A stretch of DNA of 64,000 bases from UBA4459 sp963776205 (GTDB lineage Bacteria; Bacteroidota; Bacteroidia; Bacteroidales; F082). The DNA lies in NCBI GenBank assembly GCA_963776205.1, contig CAVZLR010000001.1:62001-126000 (forward strand), written 5' to 3'. Of the stretch, positions 1 through 11,000 are shown in pieces; within the stretch, counting starts at the first letter, position 1; each line of letters opens with the position of its first letter. Under the pieces are notes generated by a model that was not told the origin of the DNA, searched no databases, and saw only the letters and a list, made by a program, of their open reading frames with translations. The position numbers and the translations under genes are program-made.

Positions 1-191
1 CAGAATACTTTTACATTGAATCCGAGTTCTCCCAGGCTTGCCGCTGCAGCACCACCAGCTAAGCCAGTTCCAACAACAATTACATCAATTTTTCTTTTAT
101 TGGCAGGATTTACAAGATTCTGCTTCGCTTTATAATTTGTCCACTTTTGGGCCAATGGGCCTTCTGGTATTTTTGAATCTAATTTGGTCAT
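1..191 (-). CDS. sdhA: Succinate dehydrogenase/fumarate reductase flavoprotein subunit, N-terminal part only
   Basis: Only the first 63 codons are in the window; the gene runs off the left edge. The start codon is the ATG at 191, reading MTKLDSKIPEGPLAQKW. The visible segment ends in the FAD-binding Rossmann start, with the motif VVGTGLAGGAAAASL (GxGxxG type). The N-terminal EGPLAQKW leader is typical of the Bacteroidota flavoprotein, which oxidises succinate or reduces fumarate at the inner face of the cytoplasmic membrane. It lies 9 bp behind the cytochrome b subunit gene and is surely in the same operon; the iron-sulfur subunit should follow outside the window. Direction of the reaction (SdhA or FrdA) cannot be told from this fragment. 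Confidence 0.88.
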   Translation of the reverse strand, partial: MTKLDSKIPEGPLAQKWTNYKAKQNLVNPANKRKIDVIVVGTGLAGGAAAASLGELGFNVKVF

Positions 192-200
192 ATCTTTCAA

Positions 201-872
201 TTATTTGAAAAAGTAAATACAAACAGGAATAGTTATATAACCTATTGTGATTACAATGGCAATAAAGTGGCTCAACCACTTGATGAAGGGTGTATATTTA
301 TCATTGTTCAATCCCAATGATTGAAACGCGGATTGAAACGCATGATCGAGGTGAAAACCAAGAAATAAAAGTGCCAGTACATAAAACAGCACGTAGCCAC
401 CCATTTTAAATTTTTCTATTACAAGAATTCCCATGTCTTCCATACCAGCTAAATCACCACTATGAATTTCAGGAACTGTTCCGCCTATTTTTTTCACAAA
501 GAAATCGGCCATGTGTATCGCCAGAAAAACCATGATGATGATACCTGTATGGATCATGAACTTGGAAAAGAAGGATGTTTCTGAAATGGCTTTTTTATTG
601 TACCGTTTCGGACGCGACATCCAATTCTTAATTTGAAGGATGAAGCCAAATACTATATGGATAGCAAATCCACCAAACAATACCCACTGAAAAGTTTGAA
701 TGAAAACATTCGTACCCATAAAGTGTGCTGCTGTATTGAAGAGCCCCCTGCCATCATCAAGCAATACCAATAGGTTAATGCTCAGGTGCACAAGAAGAAA
801 TGTCAACAGGAACAATCCTGCCAGCGACATGATATACTTCTTGGTTAAAGAAGAGTAAAGTTTCATACTCAT
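201..872 (-). CDS. sdhC: Succinate dehydrogenase/fumarate reductase cytochrome b subunit
   Basis: Membrane anchor that carries heme b and links the flavoprotein/iron-sulfur dimer to the quinone pool. The 223-residue protein has five hydrophobic segments, near residues 13-37, 60-80, 107-128, 158-180 and 200-222. Histidines in or at the ends of these segments (in LVHLSINLL, IHMADFF and GFHLDHAFQS) are the expected heme ligands. Length and topology fit the single-subunit b558 family found in Bacteroidota, Epsilonproteobacteria and Bacillus. It is the first gene of the operon and sdhA follows 9 bp later. The start could be Met1 (872) or Met3 (866). A promoter motif lies about 64 bp upstream of the start. 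Family assignment is firm; whether the complex works as dehydrogenase or fumarate reductase is open. Confidence 0.9.
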   Translation of the reverse strand: MSMKLYSSLTKKYIMSLAGLFLLTFLLVHLSINLLVLLDDGRGLFNTAAHFMGTNVFIQTFQWVLFGGFAIHIVFGFILQIKNWMSRPKRYNKKAISETSFFSKFMIHTGIIIMVFLAIHMADFFVKKIGGTVPEIHSGDLAGMEDMGILVIEKFKMGGYVLFYVLALLFLGFHLDHAFQSAFQSLGLNNDKYTPFIKWLSHFIAIVITIGYITIPVCIYFFK

Positions 873-914
873 AACTGAAAACTATTTACCAGATTATTAT
901 TAATTCGAATTTCT

Positions 915-922
915 TACATTTG
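915..922 (+). promoter_or_regulatory. Candidate -7 promoter element for the first M24B peptidase
   Basis: TACATTTG fits the Bacteroidota -7 consensus TAnnTTTG. It lies 85 bp before the peptidase start and no clear -33 TTG is seen, so confidence is low. It sits next to the opposite-facing motif at 936-943, so the two would cross in a divergent control region. Confidence 0.3.
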
Positions 923-935
923 CTCAAAGCACCAA

Positions 936-943
936 CAAATATA
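936..943 (-). promoter_or_regulatory. Candidate -7 promoter element for the sdh operon
   Basis: CAAATATA on the plus strand reads TATATTTG on the minus strand, a match to TAnnTTTG. A start site about 7 bp on would give a leader of roughly 60 nt before sdhC. No -33 element was found. Confidence 0.4.
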
Positions 944-1007
944 TCAAAGTATCCGTTAAGGTTTTTTTCGTTTTTATAATTTATAACTAATTTAATTAGT
1001 GCGGCGT

Positions 1008-2303
1008 ATGCGTCATCAACCCATCGAAAATTTGCTGTTTACCTCAAACAGGGAACGCTTTATCCACAGGCTTCCGAAAAATTCAACTGCTCTGCTTTTT
1101 TCAAACGACCAGCACCCCCGTAACGGGGATCAACTGTTTAAATTCAGGCAAAATTCTGATTTATTTTACCTCACGGGAATAGAACAGGAAAAAACCATCC
1201 TGCTTTTAGCTCCTGACTGCCCCAATGAGAAACTGAAAGAAGCGTTGTTCATTATCAAAACAAATGAAAAGTTAGCTACCTGGGAAGGGCACAAATACAC
1301 TAAGGAAGAAACTCGTGACATTTCGGGGATTACAAATATTTTCTGGTTGGACGAATTTGAGGCTTCATTGCGGGAGGCACTCTCATTTACCAAAACTGTG
1401 TTTTTAAATAGCAATGAATATGTAAAATTCTTCAACGAAGTTCCAGATAAAAACCACCGCTTTGCGCTAGACTTTAAAGACAAATACCCATTACATAAGA
1501 TTGAACGAGCCGCGCCAATATTAACTGAATTGAGAACAATCAAATCAGCAGAAGAGATAAACCTCATCCAAAAGGCCTGCGACATTACCAAAAAAGGTTT
1601 TGAAAGGATACTTAAATACGTGAAACCTGGTGTTCATGAGTTTGAAATAGAAGCTGAGATCGATCATGAATTTACTATCAACAGGGCTAATGGACATGGA
1701 TATGCTCCCATTATCGCATCAGGAAAAAATGCATGTGTTCTGCATTATATTGATAATAACGAAGTTTGCTCAGACGGTGATTTACTATTGATGGACTTTG
1801 GTGCTGAATATGCCAATTACACTGCAGATATGAGCAGAACTATACCTGTTAGCGGGAAGTTTACTGAAAGACAGGCAGCTTGTTACGCTTCTGTCTTAAA
1901 CGTTTTTAAAGAGTTGCGAAAATTGTACATTCCAGGAAATTCACCTGACCTTATAAATTCAACCGCAGAAAAACTGATGGAAGCAGAACTAATTAAGCTA
2001 GGCTTGTTAACTGCTGAAGACGTGAAGAACCAGGATACAGAAAATCCATTATTTAAGAAATATTTTATGCATGGTGTTGCGCATCCCATAGGATTGGATG
2101 TGCATGACGTTGGGTCAAAATATGCACCATTTGAGCCGGGGATGGTTTTTACCTGTGAACCAGGTTTGTATATTCGGGAAGAAAATATCGGTATTAGAAT
2201 TGAAAACGATATTTTAATTACAGAAGGCATTCCTGTTGACTTAATGGGAAACATTCCATTAGAAATATCAGAAATTGAAAGATTGATGAATAAAACAAGA
2301 TAA
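1008..2303 (+). CDS. Aminopeptidase P family protein (M24B, Xaa-Pro aminopeptidase)
   Basis: Metallopeptidase that removes an N-terminal residue preceding proline. The N-terminal creatinase-like domain (about residues 1-175, with the QNSDLFYLTGIEQ segment typical of PepP) is followed by the pita-bread catalytic domain. All five metal ligands are visible: the Asp of MDFGAE and of TADMSRT, the His of HGVAHPIGLD, the Glu of CEPGLYI and the Glu of RIENDIL. The HxxG and VHD motifs are present too. At 431 residues it has full family length and no signal peptide, so it is cytoplasmic. I chose ATG 1008; a GTG at 999 in the same frame would add three residues. A second M24B gene lies 2.5 kb downstream. 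Exact substrate is not predictable. Confidence 0.9.
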   Translation: MRHQPIENLLFTSNRERFIHRLPKNSTALLFSNDQHPRNGDQLFKFRQNSDLFYLTGIEQEKTILLLAPDCPNEKLKEALFIIKTNEKLATWEGHKYTKEETRDISGITNIFWLDEFEASLREALSFTKTVFLNSNEYVKFFNEVPDKNHRFALDFKDKYPLHKIERAAPILTELRTIKSAEEINLIQKACDITKKGFERILKYVKPGVHEFEIEAEIDHEFTINRANGHGYAPIIASGKNACVLHYIDNNEVCSDGDLLLMDFGAEYANYTADMSRTIPVSGKFTERQAACYASVLNVFKELRKLYIPGNSPDLINSTAEKLMEAELIKLGLLTAEDVKNQDTENPLFKKYFMHGVAHPIGLDVHDVGSKYAPFEPGMVFTCEPGLYIREENIGIRIENDILITEGIPVDLMGNIPLEISEIERLMNKTR

Positions 2304-2341
2304 ACTAACACAAATTATTCACTAAAAATGGAGGAATCATT

Positions 2342-3037
2342 ATGGAATTATCAAAAAAATTAGGAGCAGAATTTTTCGGAACTTTTTGGCTGGTTCTGGG
2401 CGGAACCGGAACAGCTGTTCTGGCCGGTGGTGGAGTAGGCACATTGGGCATCTCGCTGGCATTTGGTTTAACTGTTCTAACCATGGTTTACGCTGTTGGT
2501 AGCATCTCGGGTGGTCACTTTAACCCGGCCGTTTCATTCGGCTTATGGGCAGGCGGCCGATTTCCAGGCAAAGACTTGCTACCGTATATCGTTGCTCAAG
2601 TAATTGGTGCTATTGCAGCATCTGCAGTCTTATACTTTATTGTAAGCGGAAAAGCAGGTTTTGTATTAGGAGAAGGAAGTCTTGCCTCCAATGGCTATGG
2701 TGAACATTCTCCAGGCGGATATTCTTATATGTCGGGATTAATTGTTGAGGTGGTCATGACATTTATGTTCCTGTTTATCATCCTGGGAGCTACCCATAAA
2801 AATGCACCTAAAGGTTTTGCAGGTATTGCCATCGGTCTTGCGCTTACTTTGATTCATTTGATCAGCATCCCTGTTACTAATACTTCAGTGAATCCTGCAA
2901 GAAGTACGGGCCCTGCATTGCTTGAAGGAGGAATTGCCCTGAGTCAATTATGGTTCTTCTGGGTCATGCCAATTCTGGGTGCTTTACTCGCAGGCTTTGT
3001 ATTCAAATGGTTTGAAGGCAAAAAAGAAGCTGAATAA
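2342..3037 (+). CDS. aqpZ: Aquaporin Z
   Basis: Water-selective channel of the inner membrane, 231 residues and six membrane spans plus two half-helices. Both NPA boxes are present, in HFNPAVSF (about residue 61) and SVNPARSTGPA (about residue 182). The segment LIHLISIPVTNTSVNPARS carries the His, Thr and Arg of the narrow aromatic/arginine filter exactly as in AqpZ, which argues for water rather than glycerol. The start is supported by an unusually good Shine-Dalgarno-like GGAGG 8 bp upstream, uncommon in this phylum. It begins 38 bp after the M24B gene and could be read from the same transcript. It converges with the next gene, leaving only 5 bp between stop codons. Confidence 0.95.
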   Translation: MELSKKLGAEFFGTFWLVLGGTGTAVLAGGGVGTLGISLAFGLTVLTMVYAVGSISGGHFNPAVSFGLWAGGRFPGKDLLPYIVAQVIGAIAASAVLYFIVSGKAGFVLGEGSLASNGYGEHSPGGYSYMSGLIVEVVMTFMFLFIILGATHKNAPKGFAGIAIGLALTLIHLISIPVTNTSVNPARSTGPALLEGGIALSQLWFFWVMPILGALLAGFVFKWFEGKKEAE

Positions 3038-3042
3038 GCAGC

Positions 3043-4696
3043 TTACTGATTACCAGAATTTTTCGTAATCATTAACAGATAGGCTACGTCTGTCGCTTCT
3101 TCCCGGGTAGCCGGATTTAAGAAGGGAAGCGTTAATGTGCTGATGTGGAAATCTTTGAACAGCTGGATTTCTGAATACTGGATATTCTTTTCTCGCAGGT
3201 CGTTCAATCCTTGTTTATTTGTAAACATAATCAGAGTATCATGAGTTTTTACGCTTTGCATCATCACTTCCTGATCTTTTGTTTCAGGAATAATCCTGCC
3301 TGAATAGAAATCCAGTGATGAACGAAATGCCAAATAAGCTAAAAGATTTTCCTTTGGGTAATTTTTCTCTTTTATAAATTCACCAGCAGTTACACCAGCC
3401 TGGTATCTTGATAAAGTAGGATAAAAATGTGTATTCAGCATAATTGCTAATCCAATAGCTGTAAACAAGGTTGATTTGAAAAGTTGAGAAAAATCCAGTG
3501 ACCTCCTAACCATTGATAAAATAAATAGCACAAACAAAAAGAACAATGTACCCCAGATTAATATAGATTTTAATGAAAATACATAAATACTGACAAAAAT
3601 AATAGCTGCCCAGAGTATCACATTAACTACATTTTGAATGATCGAAATGGTTCTGAAAAATTTGTTTGTTATGGCTATATTGATCAATTCACTGATAAAA
3701 GAAGCCGTTAGTACCGCTATTAATGGATACACAACAAATACATAATGTGGCAGCTTGTATTGAGATAATGACATGGCAATAAAAACGAGTGTGATTCCAC
3801 CTATCGTAATTACTTCTTGTTTTCTATCTACCCTAAAATTCAGGATTACATGCATCCATTTCTTGAAGAATGCCACAAGCGCTAACAAACTCCATGGCAG
3901 AAAAGACCAAAGAAAAGAATGTACAAAAAACATGGGTCCAGTTGTATCAACCCATACGTTTTCGCCAGTTAATCGCCCGAAACTTTGTGTCCAGAAATAA
4001 AATTTCAATCCTTCAACTCCATGCTGATTGTATAGACCAATCATCATAGGACTTAAAATCACTAAAACAATGACCAGTCCAATTAACCAGGGCCAGTGAA
4101 ATATGAATTTCCACTTTTTTTTATATACAAGCTGACAGCCTATAGCAAGCACAGGAGCCATTAAACCTATCGGTCCCTTTACCAGCATCGCCATTCCAAT
4201 GCCAACAAAACCCAATACAAAATTGCTGATTCTACCCTTTTTTATATAGGCTGTTAATTGCCAAATACTAAATATTACAAAAGCTGTCAGCATCGTATCT
4301 GCCCTTACATCGTGGTTGAATAGGACGATTCCAAATGCGCTGGCATAAATTAATGCGGCCAACAATCCAGCCTGCCTGCCATAAAGAGATTCTGCCAATT
4401 TGGATGTAGCATAAATCCCTAATAAATTAATAAGAATAGAAGGTAAACGATAGGCAAAGTGCGACATCCCGAATAAAGAAAATGACAAAGATGAAAGCCA
4501 GAATAAAAGTGGTGGTTTATCCAGGTAATCAACTATCGCGATAAGCAACTTCCAGATACGAACCCGATTCATGCATCTGCATGGCAATAGTAGCGTATTG
4601 GGTTGCATCATTATCCATCAAGGCTATCATAATAGCCCCTGTCAGATAAATCACCTGGATCACCAGCAGATATATTAAAGTTTGTTGTTTGGTCAT
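3043..4696 (-). CDS. ArnT/GT39-type membrane glycosyltransferase, one frameshift
   Basis: Polytopic GT-C glycosyltransferase expected to move a sugar from a polyprenyl phosphate carrier onto a lipid or protein on the periplasmic face. The long frame (3043-4611) has about 10-12 hydrophobic spans and the DYLDKPPLLFW motif of the PMT/ArnT family, but its first 30 residues are out of frame. The true N-terminus lies in another frame from ATG 4696 (MTKQQTLIYLLVIQ), including a DNDATQYA segment where the family has its catalytic acidic residue. The frames join near 4535 by removing one base, giving GSYLEVAYR then VDYLDKPP and a protein of about 550 residues. No neighbour reveals the acceptor. The break is probably a sequence error, since both sides are well conserved. 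Confidence 0.8.
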
Positions 4697-4837
4697 CTTT
4701 TTTTAAAAAAAGTCAAAATTAAAAATATAAATTCATTGTTTTCAGATTTTAGCATTTTACAATGAACCCGTTGACAAAAGCCTGTTCAAATTTATAGTAA
4801 CTTTACGCCTCATTTTTAAATCATAAACAGATCAAAT

Positions 4838-6233
4838 ATGTTCAAGAAAGAAGTTTATATTGAAAGAAGAAATCGTCTGAAAAAAGAAATGAAAACCGGG
4901 ATCGCCTTATTCCCAGGAAATGTTGAAGCAGCTTTTAATTATCCTGCCAACACTTACCATTTCAGGCAAGACAGCCATTTCCTTTATTTTTTCGGTATTG
5001 ATTTACCAGGTTTTGCAGCGGTTATAGACTTTGATAACGATAAAGAATACATTTTTGGAAACGATTTTGACATTGACGATATCATCTGGATGGGACCTCA
5101 ACCTAAAGTCGCTGAGTTAGCTGCTCAAGTGGGAATATCAAATACATCTCCTTTAAGTGAATTAAAAAAAATGATTAATTCAGCAAAGAAAAGCAGCCGG
5201 AAAATTCATTTCCTGCCACCATACAGGGGTGAGACAGATATTCAACTGGCACAACTTCTGAATGAATCCGTTTTCGAGATCCGAAAAAAAGCATCCGTTC
5301 AGTTGATCAATGCTGTTGTAAAACTCAAAGAAATAAAAGACAAATACGAAATAGCCGAAATTGAGAAAGCAGTTGATATTGCCTACGAAATGCACACCAC
5401 GGCCATGAAAATGGCCAAACCTGGTAGTTATTGAACAGGAAATTGCTGGAACCATTGAAGGAATTTCGCTGGCGCTTGGCGGACCTACTTCCTTCCCCAT
5501 TATTTTAAGCATGAATGTTCAAACGCTTCATAATCATTATCACGGAAATATACTGGAAGAAGGTCGCATGATGGTAACTGATGCTGGTGCTGAAACCCAG
5601 CTTCATTATGCAAGCGACATTACCAGAACAGTTCCGGTTGGAGGTAAATTCAGTAAAAGACAGGCTGAAATTTATCAGATTGTGCTTGATGCCAATATGA
5701 ATTCTATTGAAGCCATTAAACCGGGAATTAAATACCGGGATGTCCATTTCCTGGCTGCCAGAACCATCGTGGATGGCTTAAAAAGGGTTGGTTTGATGAA
5801 AGGTAATACGGATGCTGCCGTGAAAGCAGGGGCACACACCTTATTCCTGCCACATGGTTTGGGACATATGATGGGCATGGATGTGCACGACATGGAAGGT
5901 CTGGGTGAAAACTACGTTGGGTATGACGACCAAACCATACGATCGAAAGAATTTGGTACCGCATATTTACGTTTAGGAAAGGAATTAAAGCCTGGATTCG
6001 TTCTGACTGTAGAACCGGGTATTTATTTTATTCCGGAGTTAATTGATCAATTCAAAGCGGAGGGAAAATTCACTGATTTTGTTAATTACGACATTGTTGA
6101 AACCTACAAAGATTTTGGTGGGGTGCGCATTGAAGACGATGTGCTGGTGACAGAAACCGGGTACAGAGTACTGGGAAAACCGATACCTAAAACAATTGAA
6201 GAAGTTGAAAAAACAATGGCAGAATCATTGTAA
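4838..6233 (+). CDS. Second aminopeptidase P family protein (M24B), one frameshift
   Basis: Xaa-Pro aminopeptidase of about 464 residues once two frames are joined. Frame one (4838-5434) holds the N-terminal domain with FRQDSHFLYFFGIDLPG and ends MKMAKPGSY-stop. One extra T near 5430 breaks it; removing it gives KPGSYEQEIAGTIEG and continues through 6233. The catalytic half has all metal ligands: the Asp of TDAGAE and of ASDITRT, the His of HGLGHMMGMDVHD, the Glu of VEPGIYF and the Glu of RIEDDVLVTE. It is a paralogue of the gene at 1008-2303, with a longer C-terminal half including an extra FTDFVNYD segment before the last Glu motif. No signal peptide is seen. The frameshift is likely an assembly error, because no other damage is visible. 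Confidence 0.87.
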
Positions 6234-6241
6234 AGTCAAAA

Positions 6242-6262
6242 GGCGGCAAAAGCCGCCATTTT
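6242..6262. terminator. Hairpin terminator between convergent genes
   Basis: GGCGGC, loop AAAA, GCCGCC, then A and TTTT. It stands 8 bp after the M24B stop and 4 bp before the stop of the opposite gene, so it can end the plus-strand transcript. Confidence 0.75.
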
Positions 6263-6265
6263 CAG

Positions 6266-7963
6266 CTAATTTATATACAGTTTCTTATTAATAACTGACT
6301 TATCCGTTATTAAACGGACCACAACATACGAACATTCTTTATCAAGAGGGATTGTCATCTCATTACCTGATGCATTTCTCACCTCTTTGATCATTCTTCC
6401 GGAAAGGTCAAAAATTTGAACTGTAACATTTTCACTAGATAACGCTTGCAATGGTCTAATTTCGACTGTACCTTTATGTGCGTAGATTAAATAATCATTC
6501 TGATAATCGGCATCGTTAATTCCGAAAGGACCTTCCCAAATTTTCAGCTCAAATCTATCGGAAGGGTCATCAGTATTTGCTTCAAAATAATATATCGGAT
6601 TTTCTGTGGATAATAGCTGCTCTGATTCTTCAATTCTATCTATAATAAGTATCATGAATTCTCCAATAATTGGCCCATTTTCTATATCAGATAATACAAT
6701 AGAATACGCACCCGGTTCACCTGGAGAAAAGTTCAATTCCAGTGTTTTGGTGTCAGCTTCCAATAAAGGTAAGGCGTTAATACTCAGATCACCTTGAGCC
6801 GTCTTAATAAATAATTGTGGCGCGTCAATATTGCCGGATAACTTCTCTGTATCCCATCCTATATCCTCACCTTCGGTGCATTCATCACAAAAAGTAACCC
6901 AAACTTCATCCGTTTTATTTTGATTTTGTACTTTCAAAGCAATATAGGCTTCATTTTCCCTTTCAGATTTCTTGTAAAAAATCTGATCAGAGTGCACCCT
7001 ATCATCAGCTGACAATGTTAATGCTGCATTGCTATTCGTGGTTCTCACGAAAAAGGCCTGGGAAACAGGGATAATCCCATTTGCGAGGCTTCCCATTCCG
7101 TGGGCATTTCGAAATAAATAATTATATGAACCATTCCAAAGCCAAACACTTTCACTCAGGTTTTCAGATTGCCAATTTCCTAAATCCCAGCTCATACTGC
7201 TTGTAAAAGGATTGCTGATTAAATTATATCCAGGATAAGGACTTTCTTCAGTATAACTTAATCCACTCGATTGAATTGCCATGTCATTCGAATGTATTGC
7301 ACCAACAAAAGTGGCGGTTACATTTTGTTTATTATCTGAATCGCTTACAAATACTGAATACCCAATCCCCAGGTCCAAAGGAGTATTTAGACCTGTGATC
7401 GCTGTCCAGTCACCTATATTTTCACTATAACTATACAGGTAAACAGCAGGATCATTATTAAAATACAAATCGTTAACTGTAGCTCCAGCGGCAGAAGCAC
7501 CTATAAAATGATTTTCACCGTCTGATAGATATCTTTGGATACTTCCAGAAACATTTTCTGAATTAAAAATCATTGATCCGGTTCCTGATTCATCCGAAAG
7601 AATTATGAATGCATCATTGTCAGTATTAGACAAAATACCATGAACTGTTAAAAAACCTCTTAATTGCAGCGCTGAACCTTGTTCAATCGCAAGATTATTA
7701 CATTCAACAAAGTATTCACTATGTATAACAGGAAAATAACTACCTACAGGAGAAGCCGGAATTGTTATGTTAGAATATGTTCCCGGAATTTCATTTAAAT
7801 CCCAGTTAAGGGGATCATTCCATTCTTCAGAAACAATTCCTGTCCATATAACATCAGCCCTTTCAGGAAATAAACCTGTATCATGTATTACTTGCGTATT
7901 AACTTTGTTACACAAAGAAAATAAAAGGGAAAAACAAATAATAAATATTGAATGTCGTATCAT
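6266..7963 (-). CDS. T9SS-secreted surface protein with C-terminal sorting domain
   Basis: Exported protein of about 565 residues; function unknown. From Met 7963 it begins MIRHSIFIICFSLLFSLC, a signal peptide. A longer start at 7987 would place eight extra residues before it. The mature N-terminus has a WTGIVSEEWNDPLNW motif and a VTIP-like repeat of the kind found in large Bacteroidota surface proteins, suggesting beta-solenoid or beta-sandwich folds. The last 75 residues (VTVQIFDLSGRMIKEV ... INKKLYIN) match a type A T9SS sorting domain, which directs passage through the outer membrane and attachment or release. It is 15 bp after the C25 peptidase gene and probably co-transcribed with it. 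A perfect inverted repeat overlaps its start. Confidence 0.75.
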   Translation of the reverse strand: MIRHSIFIICFSLLFSLCNKVNTQVIHDTGLFPERADVIWTGIVSEEWNDPLNWDLNEIPGTYSNITIPASPVGSYFPVIHSEYFVECNNLAIEQGSALQLRGFLTVHGILSNTDNDAFIILSDESGTGSMIFNSENVSGSIQRYLSDGENHFIGASAAGATVNDLYFNNDPAVYLYSYSENIGDWTAITGLNTPLDLGIGYSVFVSDSDNKQNVTATFVGAIHSNDMAIQSSGLSYTEESPYPGYNLISNPFTSSMSWDLGNWQSENLSESVWLWNGSYNYLFRNAHGMGSLANGIIPVSQAFFVRTTNSNAALTLSADDRVHSDQIFYKKSERENEAYIALKVQNQNKTDEVWVTFCDECTEGEDIGWDTEKLSGNIDAPQLFIKTAQGDLSINALPLLEADTKTLELNFSPGEPGAYSIVLSDIENGPIIGEFMILIIDRIEESEQLLSTENPIYYFEANTDDPSDRFELKIWEGPFGINDADYQNDYLIYAHKGTVEIRPLQALSSENVTVQIFDLSGRMIKEVRNASGNEMTIPLDKECSYVVVRLITDKSVINKKLYIN

Positions 7964-7994
7964 TACCTTAGTAATTAAAATCGACATTCAATAT
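7945..7994. repeat. 13-bp perfect inverted repeat over the start of the T9SS gene
   Basis: The arm ATATTGAATGTCG at 7945-7957 is matched exactly by its reverse complement at 7982-7994, with a 24-base spacer. The preferred ATG (7961-7963) lies in the spacer; the alternative ATG (7985-7987) lies in the right arm. In RNA it would form a hairpin hiding the start between two co-directed genes; as DNA it could be an operator. Function is inferred. Confidence 0.6.
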
Positions 7995-8002
7995 ACAAGT
8001 TT

Positions 8003-11000
8003 TTATCGAATTATAATCTTCTCAATAATTCCTTCCTCACTTTCTGAAGTTATAACTTTAAGGAAGTAAACGCCTTTTGATAAGTTTGTATTCACTTTTA
8101 CAGAACTATGATTACTCACTTCATTAAATACAATTTCACCTCTTTGGTTTACAATCCATATTCTCTCAATTGCTGCATTGCAAGAAACTGTAAACTCACC
8201 TTTATTTGGATTTGGATAAATTTGAATTGTATTGTCTGATAATTTATCATTCAATCCCACACACTGATCAACATAAATTGAATCCTGTTCGGAATTCTCA
8301 CATCCGTTCTCATCTACATAGGTGTAAGTGATCACGTTATAACCAACAGCAGCTTCTTCAGGTGTGAAAACACCTTCCTCACTAACATTTGGCCCTGTAT
8401 AAATACCTCCCGCCGGTATCGCTGTTAGCTGTACAGGTGGTTCCTGCTCATTACATAATACTTCTGGCCATTCACCCAGAGTAATAGCTGGCAACTCATT
8501 AACAACTATCTCTATTTCAGCTTCAATTATTTCTTCCCCGTCATTTACCTCAACCATGTATATTGTTGTTTCTTCAGGGGAAATAATTGGGTTTTGTTCA
8601 TCTGAAACAAACCCCGAAGGTTCTGAAGTCCAACTATATGTATACGCTTCTGTCCCTCCTGTTGCATCTGCAAATAATTGTGTTGATTCTCCCATGCATA
8701 CCTGTTCAGAAGCAGCGGAAACCATGAGCGACAAGACATCTCTGACTTCTATAAAATTCTCCTTGGTAATTGTTTCGGTTCCTCCTGGCCCCGTTACTGT
8801 TAATGAAATGGTATAATTATTGGCATCCATGAACATATGTTCAGGATGTTGTTCATCAGAGGTATTTCCATCGCCAAAATCCCAATGCCAGCTTTCAATG
8901 TCTCCGTCTGAATCATCATTGAAATTAACAGTTAAAGGGACCATTCCAATTGTAGGTTGTGCTGAAAAATCAGCAACAGGAGCAGTTACTTCTACTACAA
9001 TAAAATCAACCTTTGTCTCTGTATTTTCACAGCCATTACCATCAACGGTAAGGCTTACCGTATAGGTTCCTGCCTGATAGTATGAATATGTAGGGTTTTG
9101 CAGGCCAGAAAAACCACCATTACCGAAATCCCATTCCCATGATTCAACATCATTACTTGATAAATCTGTAAAATGAATAGTTAATGGAGAATAACCTGTT
9201 GTTACATCAGATTCAAAATCGGCGAATACATTATTTAAAACAGTAATATAATCTGTTCTTGTTTTTGAATCTGTGACAAGGCCATCTGAAACTGTTAAAG
9301 TAACGTCATAAACTCCGGAGGTTTCATAAACAATAGGTGGTGGATACTGACCGCTATAGGTAGCAGGTGTGCCTCCTTCAAATAGCCATTCCCAACTTGT
9401 ATTACTTCCAAAGGACTGATCAACAAATGATGCCTCATTGCCCGCACACAAATCTGTATCTTGACACATAAACTGCGCGTAAACACCATCAGGCACCACT
9501 GTAATTACAGATGAATACCGGAAATAATTCTGCTTGGTGATGGTTAAGATTAATTCACTTTCCGGAACTTGTACTGGAATCTCAATATCCAAGGGTGCAC
9601 CATTACTTTCACCGGTGGCAATTATTTCACCATTTACAGTTAATGCAACAAATGCACCAGCATTAACATCAACTGTAAAACTTGTGGCACCAGCAAATAG
9701 AATGTCCTCATGATCAACATTTAAATGTTGAGGGACTTCTGTATATAAAGTTAGAAAAGCATCACCATGGTGGTGAAATAAACGATATGTAATTAGTTTA
9801 TTTCCTGTGTTATATGGCCAGCTAGAACTAAATAAAAAGTGCTTCCCAGCAGCATTTCCAAATGCCGGCATACAGTAATTTACCGGGAACATGGCATTTT
9901 GCGCTGGCATAAAATCTGGAAACATATTATCCATCACTCCCCACAAATACGTATCGTTTACGAAAGAATATGACACCTCAGTTGCCGCCAGCACTCCCAA
10001 TGCCCCACTATTCTCACCATTATAAGTATGCCTGTGGAATTTCTCCGTGAATGATTCTGAGGAACGATGAAAAGCTCCGGTTTGGCAATTGATTGAAAAA
10101 ATATAAGGTAATTTATTGTCCGTATTAGTTAGTGAATTAATGTTCGAAGATGTAAAATCAGGTTCTCCCCATCCACCATAAAAACCATGATCTCTGTGCT
10201 GAAGCAGAAAAGAACCACTGTTTATTGCATTTACAACATCTGATGCTGTACCTCCAGAAAACCCTCCTAATTCCTGCGGTGTCGCTGGGATATATCCTAA
10301 TCCCGATGGTCCGAAATAATTCAAAACTGTTGAAGTATTTGTGGCAGTCGACCAAGGATCAGTATTTGGATTGCCTCCATAAACTGCATTAATCCTAACA
10401 GGATCCTTACCAAGTTCAGAGCTAAAATAACCACCAACGACTTCAGAGCATATTTGAAACCATCGTTCAGTTTGCCAGCCTAAGGCAGTTATTGGATGGT
10501 TATAGAAATTCGGATCAGTAGGAGGATTTCTTTCATAATCCATAAACTTTGAGATCATAACTTCTAACTGGGCATCATTATTTGCAGTAATTCTAGCAAA
10601 AACAATGTCTGGCAAATCATCACCATTGACATCAGAATATTTTATATCTGAAATAAAATCGGGATATCCTGCCGGATGGTTATAAAATTGAGATGTTATA
10701 CCATTACTACCAGTTCCGTAATCTGCCAGAAGTAAAACAGCAACCGGAGGTATATCCCAGGTATTATAAGCATTGTCAATATAGCTTTCTATAGCAGACA
10801 CAGTATTTCCACCTACATCTGTAGTTGTAACAACCCCTGTTCTAATACCTTGCAATGTTCTGAATTGTTTAATTGAATCAGCCCAAGATAGAAAATCGGG
10901 ATTATCAGGAGATATGATCAGGTATTCATAATCAAGAGATCTTGAATTTGAAGTTCGTTTACTATAATCAATTTCCGCTAATTGTTGTTTGTTAATTACA

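Noticed and set aside
3027..3044. AAGCTG/CAGCTT stem over the aqpZ stop codon
   Set aside because: Only 6 bp and no T-run; too weak to call a terminator.
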